From the NCBI GenBank assembly GCA_910585505.1, contig CAJUFF010000076.1:1-12745 (forward strand): DNA of 12,745 nucleotides. The letters are read 5' to 3'. This DNA is from an uncultured Ruminiclostridium sp. (GTDB lineage Bacteria; Bacillota; Clostridia; Oscillospirales; Ruminococcaceae). How positions within the stretch are numbered: the first letter of the stretch is position 1; every line of letters starts with the position of its first letter. The position numbers were made by a program, and so were the translations under genes. Shown piece after piece: positions 1 to 6,265 of this stretch. Below the pieces are notes generated by a model that saw only the letters and a list, made by a program, of their open reading frames with translations, ran no database searches and had not been told where the DNA came from.

Positions 1-36
1 AATTAGTCGCTTCGCTCCTATTTGTTTATCTTTTTA

Positions 37-46
37 TTGGATTGCT
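37..46 (+). repeat. Recurrent intergenic 10-mer TTGGATTGCT (copy 1 of 3)
   Basis: The 10-mer TTGGATTGCT occurs here, at 6631-6640 (plus strand) and at 12638-12647 (minus strand). All three copies are intergenic and each follows a T-rich run. Nothing else in positions 1-85 looks like a gene. Function unknown; it could be part of a dispersed repeat or a shared regulatory motif. Confidence 0.45.
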
Positions 47-85
47 ATAGTATTAATAAGCGGGTTTTTTACGGCTTGACAAATA

Positions 86-119
86 AATGTCCCCCGACTT
101 CTAAGAGGCGGGGGACATT
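86..119 (-). terminator. Rho-independent terminator of the lipoprotein gene
   Basis: Perfect 11-bp inverted repeat: AATGTCCCCCG (86-96) and CGGGGGACATT (109-119), with a 12-nt loop. In the minus-strand transcript the stem is followed by TTTATTTGT, a short interrupted U tract. It lies about 65 nt past the stop codon of the lipoprotein gene, so it most likely ends that transcript. The stem is strong; the U tract is only moderate. Confidence 0.75.
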
Positions 120-185
120 CGTCAACTGTTATATTATTCAGAGAATTTATAAGTATCAATAACCATTCCGTTGACATTTTCTTAT

Positions 186-779
186 TTAAGCTGCGGTAAA
201 TTTCGACAGAATATTTTCCGCATTCTCCTGAGACTTAGCGGTAACGGTTATAACGCACATATACTGTCCCGCTTTCTTATAAGTCTGACATTCGTAAAGC
301 TTTACTCCAGAAACGTCAAGAGATATTTTTACACAAGGAAGTTCCGTTCCGGCAAAGGTAATCTTTGTCTGCTCCAGATTATCTACCGTAAACTGAGCTT
401 CAAGCTGGGTTTTTAACTCGGAAATTGAAGCGTCTATATATCCCTGTTCGTCAAGAGAGGTATTATTGGATATTTCCAGATTTTCAAAAAGAACATTTAC
501 GTTTTCATTGTCGGCGTTGGCAACATACATATCGTAAACAATACCCGTATTTGTGAAAGCCTTGTCTGTCTGTTCCTTTGAAAAATCGGTGATACCCGAC
601 GCAGCAGCAAGATCTTCATCGGAAAAATATGTCCATCCCTCTCCGAAATCCGCATTTATTGATACCATATCATTGGAATATACGGTACCTTCAACCTTTC
701 CGTGAGAAAATTCTACCTTTTCCACGGGTGTTGAACAAGCCGAGAAAAGCATGGCGACAGATAAAGCCACCGCGGCCAA
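186..779 (-). CDS. Putative secreted lipoprotein, start codon apparently lost
   Basis: The reading frame encodes a hydrophobic stretch ending in a lipobox (LFSAC, then S), followed by about 180 polar residues; such proteins are exported, lipidated on the cysteine and cleaved by signal peptidase II. The body (for example GEGWTYFSDEDLAAASG near its start and FENLEISN in the middle) resembles small lipoproteins common in Clostridia, for which I know no function. The first legal start in frame is TTG at 779, which gives a signal peptide without its positive N-region and has no ribosome site. Upstream in the same frame the codons read AAG AAA ACA ACA AAA TCA GCT, an ideal lysine-rich N-region, with AAG at 798-800 exactly where an ATG should be. 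The only upstream ATG (817-819) is in another frame. The gene is therefore either crippled at its start or starts unconventionally. It has its own promoter and terminator. Confidence 0.75.
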   Translation of the reverse strand: MAAVALSVAMLFSACSTPVEKVEFSHGKVEGTVYSNDMVSINADFGEGWTYFSDEDLAAASGITDFSKEQTDKAFTNTGIVYDMYVANADNENVNVLFENLEISNNTSLDEQGYIDASISELKTQLEAQFTVDNLEQTKITFAGTELPCVKISLDVSGVKLYECQTYKKAGQYMCVITVTAKSQENAENILSKFTAA

Positions 780-797
780 AGCTGATTTTGTTGTTTT

Positions 798-816
798 CTT
801 TTTTTTCTTTTCCTTT
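798..816 (-). promoter_or_regulatory. Ribosome binding site followed by AAG in place of ATG
   Basis: On the minus strand AAAGGAAAAG (807-816) is a Shine-Dalgarno-like sequence resembling the one used by dnaN. About 10 nt after its GGA core lies AAG (798-800), in frame with the lipoprotein. An ATG here would give MKTTKSALAAVALSV and so on to the lipobox, a textbook lipoprotein signal peptide. A single T-to-A change would explain the missing start. An A8 run (799-806) sits directly in front, so slippage or an assembly error in this tract must also be considered. Confidence 0.55.
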
Positions 817-842
817 CATTGGTCATATTTTTTACAAGATGT

Positions 843-871
843 ATTTTATCACTTTGACGTTTAAATGTCAA
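843..871 (-). promoter_or_regulatory. Sigma-A promoter of the lipoprotein gene
   Basis: On the minus strand the -35 is TTGACA (866-871), the spacer is 17 nt and the -10 is TAAAAT (843-848), preceded by TG one base upstream (extended -10). Predicted transcription starts near 836, some 20 nt before the ribosome site. A dyad TTGAC-G-TTTAAA-T-GTCAA (854-871, 16 of 18 symmetric) overlaps the -35 and part of the spacer and could be an operator. Confidence 0.75.
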
Positions 872-1052
872 TTGTAATAACACTCTTTTATTTATTGTTT
901 TAAAAAAAATCTGCGTATTATACAATATTGAAGTATTTATAGGGATAAAGATTGTTATATTTGAAATTTTTATATATTGCTGCTATTTGCCCAAAAAAAT
1001 CAAAAAAACGGAAACAAATCTGACCTTTTAACTTTGAAAATCTAAGTTGTTT
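872..1052. other. AT-rich intergenic segment, no gene seen
   Basis: This part of the gap between the lipoprotein promoter and the repeat element is rich in A/T runs. I see no ribosome site with a credible coding frame, no tRNA-like cloverleaf and no strong hairpin. Together with 1135-1175 it separates remB from the lipoprotein gene. Confidence 0.5.
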
Positions 1053-1134
1053 TTTAAGACAACACCGCGCAAAGACCGCGCTGCGCTCTTTGCCGCGCAT
1101 CTGCACGACAATCTTTACGCGGCATTGCCTTAAA
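1053..1134. repeat. MITE-like element with 16-bp terminal inverted repeats
   Basis: The left end TTTAAGACAACACCGC (1053-1068) and right end GCGGCATTGCCTTAAA (1119-1134) are inverted repeats matching at 13 of 16 bases. In the minus-strand RNA all three mismatches become G-U pairs, so the stem closes completely. Inside is a second perfect stem, GCAAAGA (1069-1075) with TCTTTGC (1087-1093). The left 16-mer recurs exactly at 9642-9657. The element starts about 40 nt downstream of the remB stop and is GC-rich compared with its surroundings. It may be a miniature mobile element, a structured RNA or a processed mRNA end; no transposase gene is present. Confidence 0.6.
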
Positions 1135-1175
1135 ATATAAAATTAAAAAAATATTTTATTAAAAAGAATTTCACA

Positions 1176-1415
1176 TTATGAAAACTTTTCTCTTTTTTTT
1201 AAAGTGGCCGTGCTTACATTGGTTACATATACGCAGTCGTCACATACCACGAAGCTTTTGGGCATATCAAGGCTTACATAATAAATTCCTCCGCTTTTCT
1301 GACAGCCGCTTAAATAATCATTTACGCTTCTTACAACGGAGGTTTTTTCAATATCAAATATTCCTATTATATCATTTTTATGAACGGCAACATCGCTGCC
1401 CAATGAAATATACAT
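1176..1415 (-). CDS. remB: RemB/YaaB-type small DNA-binding regulator (DUF370)
   Basis: This 79-residue protein begins MYISLGSDVAVHKNDIIGIF and has SVVRSVNDYL, PKSFVVCDD and a near-terminal STATLKKRE, the layout of the RemA/RemB family (DUF370). In Bacillus subtilis the paralogue RemA activates extracellular-matrix genes by binding DNA; the yaaB/remB gene sits next to recF, as here. The role of RemB itself is less well defined. The gene lies 99 nt downstream of recF on the same strand, so they are probably co-transcribed, although an inverted repeat lies between them. The ATG has only a weak purine-rich ribosome site (AAGAAGAAA). Family assignment is firm; the regulatory targets in this organism are unknown. 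Confidence 0.85.
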   Translation of the reverse strand: MYISLGSDVAVHKNDIIGIFDIEKTSVVRSVNDYLSGCQKSGGIYYVSLDMPKSFVVCDDCVYVTNVSTATLKKREKFS

Positions 1416-1440
1416 AATTATAACCGTTTCTTCTTAAAGC

Positions 1441-1458
1441 GCAGCTTTTATAAGCTGC
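1441..1458. repeat. Short inverted repeat between recF and remB
   Basis: GCAGCTT (1441-1447) pairs perfectly with AAGCTGC (1452-1458) across the 4-nt loop TTAT. No U tract follows on the minus strand, so it is not a standard terminator. It lies just upstream of the remB ribosome site and could modulate its translation or mRNA stability. Confidence 0.4.
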
Positions 1459-1514
1459 CGGAATTGAAAAGCAATTTCAAGGTTTATTTGTATAAATAAA
1501 TATGAAAAATATTT

Positions 1515-2660
1515 TCAGTTTATTCTTTTAAACTCACCTTTTTCAGCTTTCCATCTGAAAGAGTTTTCTATGTCCTCAAAATCATTATTATTACATCCGG
1601 TAATAAAAACCTGTGAATTTACTATATATTTTAAAATAAACTCCCGTCTGCGGTCATCCAATTCGCTTAGAACATCGTCTAAAATTATAACCGGAGATTC
1701 TCCCCATTTTTCGGCGAACATTTCCGCCTGCGCCAAACGAAGGGCGACGGCAACGCTTCTTACCTGTCCCTGACTTGCATAATCCTTTGCCTTTTTTCCG
1801 TTTATTCTAAATTCTATATCATCTCTGTGGACTCCTACCAATGTGTGTCCCACTATTATTTCTTTTTCAAGGTGTTTTTTTAGCTGTTCAAGATAAATAT
1901 TGTATATTCCTTCGGTATCCGAAAGGTCAAAATCCGTATCCCCGATTATGGAGCTTTGATATTTCATCTCAAGTATTTCTCCAGCTCCGTTTAACTCTCC
2001 GTAATATTTGCGGGTATATTTACTTAATATCTGAAAATATTTCAGCCTTCCGCACATTACGTTCACTCCCGCCTTAGCCAGCTCCTCGTTCCATACGGAA
2101 AGCTGCACAAGCTGATCTCCGGTGAGATTTCTGTCCGTTATTTTAGACAAAAAGGTGTTTTTTTGCTTTAAAGCCCGAAGATAAACAGAGATTCTCTCGT
2201 GATGTATTTTATTCATCATATCTGCGGTTTCGTCGGTAAGCTCTCTTCTTTTATCTGGATTTCCTTTTACGGTATAAAGATCTTCGGGTATAAACACTAT
2301 TGTTTTCAACTGTGGGTATAATTTTAAAGCTTCCTTATATGGAACAGAATTTATTTTTCTTATTATTTTTCCTCCGGATATCTTACAGCTTATAAAATTT
2401 TTCTTTTCCTTATATTTATCCGAAAAAAAGGATATTTCTATTTCGCACGCGGCTTTTTCCTTTTGTTCATATTTTTCCGGAAGCAGTTCGGTGGCTTTTG
2501 AAGTTCGGAAGCTTTTTTCAACCGCTACGCAGATTGATTCCATAAGGTTGGTTTTTCCCTGAGCGTTTCTGCCGCTTATTATGTTGGTTTTATCGGAAAA
2601 TAAAAAATTAGCTTCCTTTATATTACGGAAATTTTTGATTTTTAAATCGGTTATTTTCAT
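1515..2660 (-). CDS. recF: DNA replication and repair protein RecF
   Basis: This 381-residue protein is an SMC-like ABC ATPase that binds gapped DNA and, with RecO and RecR, loads RecA at stalled forks and single-strand gaps. Visible motifs are the N-terminal FRNI segment, Walker A GRNAQGKT (residues 30-37), the ABC signature SQGQVRS (about 297-302) and Walker B VIILDDVLSELDDRRR (from about 324), followed by the C-terminal FITGCN segment. Length is normal for the family (360-380). The ATG at 2660 has a good ribosome site (GGGGAAG) and the gene begins 61 nt after yaaA on the same strand, in the standard dnaN-yaaA-recF order. No damage or frameshift is seen. Confidence 0.97.
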   Translation of the reverse strand: MKITDLKIKNFRNIKEANFLFSDKTNIISGRNAQGKTNLMESICVAVEKSFRTSKATELLPEKYEQKEKAACEIEISFFSDKYKEKKNFISCKISGGKIIRKINSVPYKEALKLYPQLKTIVFIPEDLYTVKGNPDKRRELTDETADMMNKIHHERISVYLRALKQKNTFLSKITDRNLTGDQLVQLSVWNEELAKAGVNVMCGRLKYFQILSKYTRKYYGELNGAGEILEMKYQSSIIGDTDFDLSDTEGIYNIYLEQLKKHLEKEIIVGHTLVGVHRDDIEFRINGKKAKDYASQGQVRSVAVALRLAQAEMFAEKWGESPVIILDDVLSELDDRRREFILKYIVNSQVFITGCNNNDFEDIENSFRWKAEKGEFKRIN

Positions 2661-2721
2661 ATTTTCTTCCCCGCTCCGCGGTATTTTTCAAATATCCGTT
2701 TGTCTTTTTCGCAACGGGTTT

Positions 2722-2943
2722 TTACTTTACAACGCAAACATAAACCTTTCCTTCAACCTCAACTTTTTCTCCTCCCTTAAGTTTTTTTCCTCTCATCATA
2801 CAAACCTCTCCGTTGACCTTAACCAAGCCTTCGGATATAATTCTTTTAGCCATTCCTCCGGTTTCGGCCGCCGAGGAAAATTTCAAAAATTGTTCAAGCT
2901 TTATAAAAGGGGGGATTACCTCTATAACTTCTTCCTCTGTCAT
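2722..2943 (-). CDS. yaaA: S4-domain RNA-binding protein YaaA
   Basis: This 73-residue protein is essentially a single S4 RNA-binding fold: IKLEQFLKFSSAAETGGMAKRII, then EGLVKVNGEV, then RGKKLKGGEKVEVEG. It matches the small S4 protein encoded between dnaN and recF in Bacillus and many Firmicutes, which has been linked to ribosome assembly. The position between dnaN and recF supports the call. Upstream, on the dnaN side, the operon is interrupted by a hairpin element that ends 34 nt before the start codon. A ribosome site AGGAAAGGAAAA precedes the ATG at 2943. Confidence 0.92.
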   Translation of the reverse strand: MTEEEVIEVIPPFIKLEQFLKFSSAAETGGMAKRIISEGLVKVNGEVCMMRGKKLKGGEKVEVEGKVYVCVVK

Positions 2944-2977
2944 TTATATTTTCCTTTCCTATTGATTAAAGCGCAGC

Positions 2978-3143
2978 TTAGAACCTGTCCACATAAGAAT
3001 GGTGCGTGGATTTTTGAGCAGATTTTGCCGGGGACAAGGCAAAATTTTGCAGGCTTGCTGTCGCAAGTCAAGAAATTTTAACGCAGTCATCGGTAAAATC
3101 TGCCAAAAAGACGCATGCCAATTCCTATGTGGACAGATTCTTA
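2978..3143. mobile_element. 166-bp palindromic MITE-like hairpin element
   Basis: The whole segment is one long imperfect inverted repeat. The ends, TTAGAACCTGTCCACATAAG (from 2978) and the complement of the segment ending at 3143, match at 20 of 23 bases. The arms stay alignable all the way in (GCAGATTTTGCCG against GCAGATTTTACCG, then AAAATTT blocks) to an apex CTTGC-TGTC-GCAAG at 3054-3067, exactly at the centre. It fills most of the gap between dnaN and yaaA and carries no credible gene. Being inside a co-directional operon it is presumably transcribed and folds into a long hairpin RNA. I read it as a non-autonomous miniature element; a target duplication could not be settled by eye. Confidence 0.75.
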
Positions 3144-3194
3144 TAATAACCCGTTCCAACATAAACGATTTGCTGATTTTCGCGCGGATTTATC

Positions 3195-4301
3195 TTATTC
3201 TTTGGATTTTACGGGCATTACAAGATAGGTAAAATCATCGCCGGATACCGGTACTATTTTTATCGGTGAAAGAGGGGAGGTAAACTGAAGCTTTACCTCG
3301 TCGCACTCGGAGTACCTTAAAGCGTCCATCATATATCTGGCGTTAAAGGCTATTTCCATTCTGCTGTTAGGATAATCAATCTTAATATTCTCGTGGATCG
3401 AACCTAAATTAGTGCTGCAATTTACCGTGAGCTTATCGTTTTCAAAAACGCATTTTACCGGACTTTTAAATTTTTCCGTGAGAAGCAGTACTCTGTCGAG
3501 AGAGGAGGCGAAAGCGGCGGCTTTTACCACTGCTTCGGTGGATGGGGTAAACTCGGTAAATCTGCGGAAGTCTATGAAATCTCCGTCGAGAATCCTTGTA
3601 AAGGTAATATAATCGTCTCTGTTAAATCCTACCTGACTCTTATCTATCAATACGGTTATGTCCTTTCCCGTATCCTCGTCGGAAAGTATACGCAAAAGTT
3701 CATTTAAAACTTTGGTAGGAACAACGAAGGATAGGTCGTTATATTCGATTTTTTCCATTCTCATGGCTATTCTTACGCCGTCTACTGCTACCATACTGAA
3801 CACATTATCCCTTACCTCGAAGAGAACGCCTGTAAGAATGGGCTTAAGGTCATTCTGTGCAACGGAAAATACGGTTTGCTTTATCATGCTTTTGAGTATA
3901 TTTTCCTTGATATTAAAACTTACGGCAAGGCTCATTTCGGGGAGGTTGGGATAATTGTTTCCGGAAACTCCCACAAGCTTGAATTCGACTGTGCCGCATT
4001 TGATTGTTACTTTTGTTTCTTCCTCGCAGGTAAGCTCTATTGGAAATCCGGATGGCATTTTTTTCAGCATATCCGCCAGAAGCTTTGCGTTAAGCACTAC
4101 TTCTCCATCTTCTTCGGCAGAGATAACAGGAATCATATTTTTAATACCGCTGTCCAGATCGTAGCCTGTTACGGTTATAACATTGTTTTTAAGGTTAATA
4201 AGGATTCCTTCGAGAGCGGGAATAGAAGAATGAGAGGCGGTTACTTTTGAGGCGTTGATGACGGCGTCTGATAATAAATTTCTGTCTGCGGTAAACTTCA
4301 T
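3195..4301 (-). CDS. dnaN: DNA polymerase III beta subunit (sliding clamp)
   Basis: This 368-residue protein forms the ring-shaped dimer that tethers DNA polymerase III to DNA and serves as docking site for repair and replication factors. Recognisable segments are the N-terminus MKFTADRNLLSDAVINASKV, PALEGILINL and TGYDLDSGI in the first domain, DLKPILTGVLFEV in the second, and FNARYMMDAL to SPLSPIKIVP with the closing YLVMPVK in the third. Length is typical. The ATG at 4301 follows AAGGAAAGGAAA, and the gene starts 49 nt after the small DUF6440 gene, probably in the same transcript. The tail SKE after MPVK is slightly longer than the MPxRL ending of many clamps, which is a minor variation. 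Confidence 0.97.
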   Translation of the reverse strand: MKFTADRNLLSDAVINASKVTASHSSIPALEGILINLKNNVITVTGYDLDSGIKNMIPVISAEEDGEVVLNAKLLADMLKKMPSGFPIELTCEEETKVTIKCGTVEFKLVGVSGNNYPNLPEMSLAVSFNIKENILKSMIKQTVFSVAQNDLKPILTGVLFEVRDNVFSMVAVDGVRIAMRMEKIEYNDLSFVVPTKVLNELLRILSDEDTGKDITVLIDKSQVGFNRDDYITFTRILDGDFIDFRRFTEFTPSTEAVVKAAAFASSLDRVLLLTEKFKSPVKCVFENDKLTVNCSTNLGSIHENIKIDYPNSRMEIAFNARYMMDALRYSECDEVKLQFTSPLSPIKIVPVSGDDFTYLVMPVKSKE

Positions 4302-4350
4302 TTTATTTTTTCCTTTCCTTCGTTTAGTAGACGGTTTTTAAAAAAATATG

Positions 4351-4557
4351 TTAATAATGACACTTCGGTTTATCGTTACAATCTTTTATTTCATCAAACT
4401 GTGTTATTACGGGTTTTCCATCTGCGTCAATCAGCGGTGTAAGACCCCCGGCACTTCCGGTGGAGTGATACATATAATTTACGCCTGTTACAACATCTAC
4501 CCATATTTCAGTAACATTTACAGCACCTTGTGCATACGTTTTTACAAAACGATTCAT
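4351..4557 (-). CDS. DUF6440-type small protein between oriC and dnaN
   Basis: This 68-residue protein has the pattern EIWVDVVTGVNYMYHSTGSAGGLTPLIDADGKPVI, which I recognise as the DUF6440 signature: a strand ending in a (V/D)xxTGVNY turn, then GxAGGLTPLxDxxGKP. The function of the family is unknown to me; the fold looks like a small beta-rich domain. The C-terminus, IKDCNDKPKCHY, holds two cysteines and a histidine and might bind metal, but this is speculation. The ATG at 4557 has a very strong ribosome site (AGGAGGAA), so it is a real and probably well-translated gene. It is the first gene on the dnaN side of oriC, where Firmicutes normally have dnaN itself. Confidence 0.75.
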   Translation of the reverse strand: MNRFVKTYAQGAVNVTEIWVDVVTGVNYMYHSTGSAGGLTPLIDADGKPVITQFDEIKDCNDKPKCHY

Positions 4558-4589
4558 AAGTATTCCTCCTGAAGAAATTATATTTATTT

Positions 4590-4611
4590 ATAAGTTGTTT
4601 TTACAACTTAT
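4590..4611. repeat. Perfect 9-bp inverted repeat upstream of the DUF6440 gene
   Basis: ATAAGTTGT (4590-4598) and ACAACTTAT (4603-4611) flank a 4-nt loop, about 33 nt before the start codon. On the minus strand TATGAT (4610-4615), a -10-like box, touches its first arm, so it may be a hairpin at the 5' end of the DUF6440-dnaN mRNA or an operator. No convincing -35 was found. It lacks a U tract, so a terminator role for dnaA is less likely. Confidence 0.45.
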
Positions 4612-4906
4612 CATATTTTAACTTTTTAATTAACCTTTAATTTTCAACAATACAATTTTTTTTCAGTAAATTTTATTCACAAATCGAAAAGAAGATATAT
4701 ATTTTCTTTTTTTATTATAGGGGTTGTGGAAAGTGGGGAAATGATGGAAAATGATTTTTTGTGCGCGGATTTATGAATTGTTAAATGTTGGTTGAAAAAA
4801 CGGTAAAAGGTTTAATCTTTTTTTCTTTTAACTTTTTAACTTGTGGGTGTTGAGGGATTGTTGAAAACTTCGTGGAAAATGTTGAAAAGTTAAAATGTTT
4901 TAGTTT
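4612..4906. other. oriC: Replication origin oriC (dnaA-dnaN side)
   Basis: This very AT-rich gap between dnaA and the dnaN operon is the usual place of the Firmicute origin. It holds one perfect DnaA box (TTATTCACA, 4673-4681) and several two-mismatch boxes: 4641-4649 (TTTTCAACA, plus strand) and, on the minus strand, 4725-4733 (CTTTCCACA), 4859-4867 (TTTTCAACA), 4871-4879 (TTTTCCACG) and 4880-4888 (TTTTCAACA). The T-rich block around 4816-4840 and the one at 4614-4672 are candidates for the unwinding element. Gene orientation diverges around this region, which agrees with an origin. Confidence 0.8.
4673..4681 (+). promoter_or_regulatory. Consensus DnaA box TTATTCACA
   Basis: Nine of nine bases fit the consensus TTATNCACA bound by domain IV of DnaA. 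It is the only perfect box I found between dnaA and the DUF6440 gene; the others in this segment diverge at two positions. Confidence 0.8.
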
Positions 4907-6265
4907 TTATATTTCGTTTGAAATGTTCTTGATAAGATCTTCGATAGTGGCTCTGTAATTAGGATCTTTTTTTATAATTCCTTTAACCTTGTTTATTGCG
5001 TAAACTACGGTGGAATGATCTCTTTTTCCGAACTCCTCGCCAATTGCCGTATATGAAAGACCCGTTATCTGGTTTATAAGATACATTGCCACCTGTCTTG
5101 CCGAGGAAATCTGATTGTTTCTTCTCGGGCCTATCATTTCCTCAGGCGTTACACTATATATATGACTTACTTCGTTAATTATCCTTTCAACGGTAACGGG
5201 AACCGGCTGCTGATCAGTAAGAACGTCTTTAATTACATTCTGCGCCATTGAAACCGTGGGAGATACGCCGGTCACCAAAGTGAGCGCGTTCATTTTTATA
5301 ATCGCGCCCTCTAACTGTCGTATGTTTTTCTTAAGCTTGTCCGCCATATATTCCGTAACATTCTGAGGTATGTGCATATTAAGCAGCTCCGCTTTGCGCT
5401 TTATAATGGCGAGTCTTGTTTCAAATTCCGGAGTGCTTATATCCGCTAAAAGACCCCACTCAAAGCGGGTGAGAAGTCTTTCTTCAATATCGTTTATTTC
5501 TTTCGGGGGGCGATCGGAGGTAAGTATTATCTGCTTGTTTTTCTGGTGCAGCTCGTTGAAGGTGTGGAAAAGCTCGGTCTGACTCTCTTTTTTGCCGCTG
5601 AAAAACTGTACGTCGTCCACAAGAAGCATATCGCAGTTTCTGTACTTGTTTTTAAATTCGTCGTTTGTGTTGTATTTAAGTGAGTTTACGAATTCGGTAA
5701 CGAAATTTTCGGCGGATACGTACAGCACTTTAAAGCTCGGATTGTTTTGCTCGGCTTGATTTTTTACCGCGCAAAGAAGGTGGGTTTTTCCGAGTCCGGG
5801 CTCGCTGTATATAAATAAAGGGTTATACTGTCCGGTTTGACCTTGAGCTATGGATTTGCATGCGGAATAAGCCAATCTGTTGCTGTCTCCCACAATGAAG
5901 GTGTCGAAGGTGTGATTGTAATTGCTGTTTGCGAGAGTGCTCTCCAGCTTTTTGGTCATATCCACGTCGTCTTCAAGCTCCGGTATTGGGTCGCAGAATT
6001 TAAGCCTTTGTTCGGGAGTGAGATCTCCCGGAGTAAGTATGTCTATTTCCACTTCAAAGCCCAATATCTCGTAAAACTGTGTTTTGAACATATTCACATA
6101 GTTTTCGTTTATGATGGTTTTTTCGTAGGGATTATTGACATACAGCACCACTCTGTTGTTGTTGAGCTTTATGGGCTTTATCGGATCAATAAAAAGCTTT
6201 TTTGCTGTATCGGTGATGGGAAGATTTTCCTTCATAAGATCGAAGATATCGGCAAAAGAATTCAT
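4907..6265 (-). CDS. dnaA: Chromosomal replication initiator DnaA
   Basis: This 452-residue protein binds DnaA boxes, oligomerises with ATP and melts oriC. Domain I is about residues 1-85, a variable linker follows to about 115, then the AAA+ domain (NHTFDTFIVGDSNR from 117; Walker B MLLVDDVQFF at 213; sensor/finger LLTRFEWGL with Arg267) and the DNA-binding domain IV with RDHSTVVYAI (415-424). Walker A reads SEPGLGKT (154-161): the first glycine of GxxxxGKT is serine, while the Lys160-Thr161 pair is kept. Length is normal. The ATG at 6265 has ribosome site AGAGGAA. It has its own promoter (6412-6441) and a leader of about 140 nt containing an inverted repeat. The DNA-binding signature is intact, so it should recognise standard boxes. 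Confidence 0.98.
   Translation of the reverse strand: MNSFADIFDLMKENLPITDTAKKLFIDPIKPIKLNNNRVVLYVNNPYEKTIINENYVNMFKTQFYEILGFEVEIDILTPGDLTPEQRLKFCDPIPELEDDVDMTKKLESTLANSNYNHTFDTFIVGDSNRLAYSACKSIAQGQTGQYNPLFIYSEPGLGKTHLLCAVKNQAEQNNPSFKVLYVSAENFVTEFVNSLKYNTNDEFKNKYRNCDMLLVDDVQFFSGKKESQTELFHTFNELHQKNKQIILTSDRPPKEINDIEERLLTRFEWGLLADISTPEFETRLAIIKRKAELLNMHIPQNVTEYMADKLKKNIRQLEGAIIKMNALTLVTGVSPTVSMAQNVIKDVLTDQQPVPVTVERIINEVSHIYSVTPEEMIGPRRNNQISSARQVAMYLINQITGLSYTAIGEEFGKRDHSTVVYAINKVKGIIKKDPNYRATIEDLIKNISNEI

Noticed and set aside
134..180. Short open frame on the minus strand reading NGMVIDTYKFSE after the lipoprotein stop
   Set aside because: Only about 15 codons, in a different frame from the lipoprotein, and without a start or ribosome site. 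Related lipoproteins, as I recall them, end near where this one does, so a frameshifted tail is not supported.
713..925. Open frame overlapping the lipoprotein start on the minus strand
   Set aside because: The product is lysine/arginine-rich low complexity and then antiframe sequence of the lipoprotein; no family features. It contains the ATG at 824-826, but that frame does not join the lipoprotein.
918..1106. 62-codon minus-strand open frame
   Set aside because: It runs through the inverted-repeat element and A/T runs, lacks a ribosome site and resembles no family.
2959..3232. Open frames on both strands in the dnaN-yaaA gap
   Set aside because: They follow from the long palindromic element, which reads similarly on both strands; no ribosome sites or recognisable domains.
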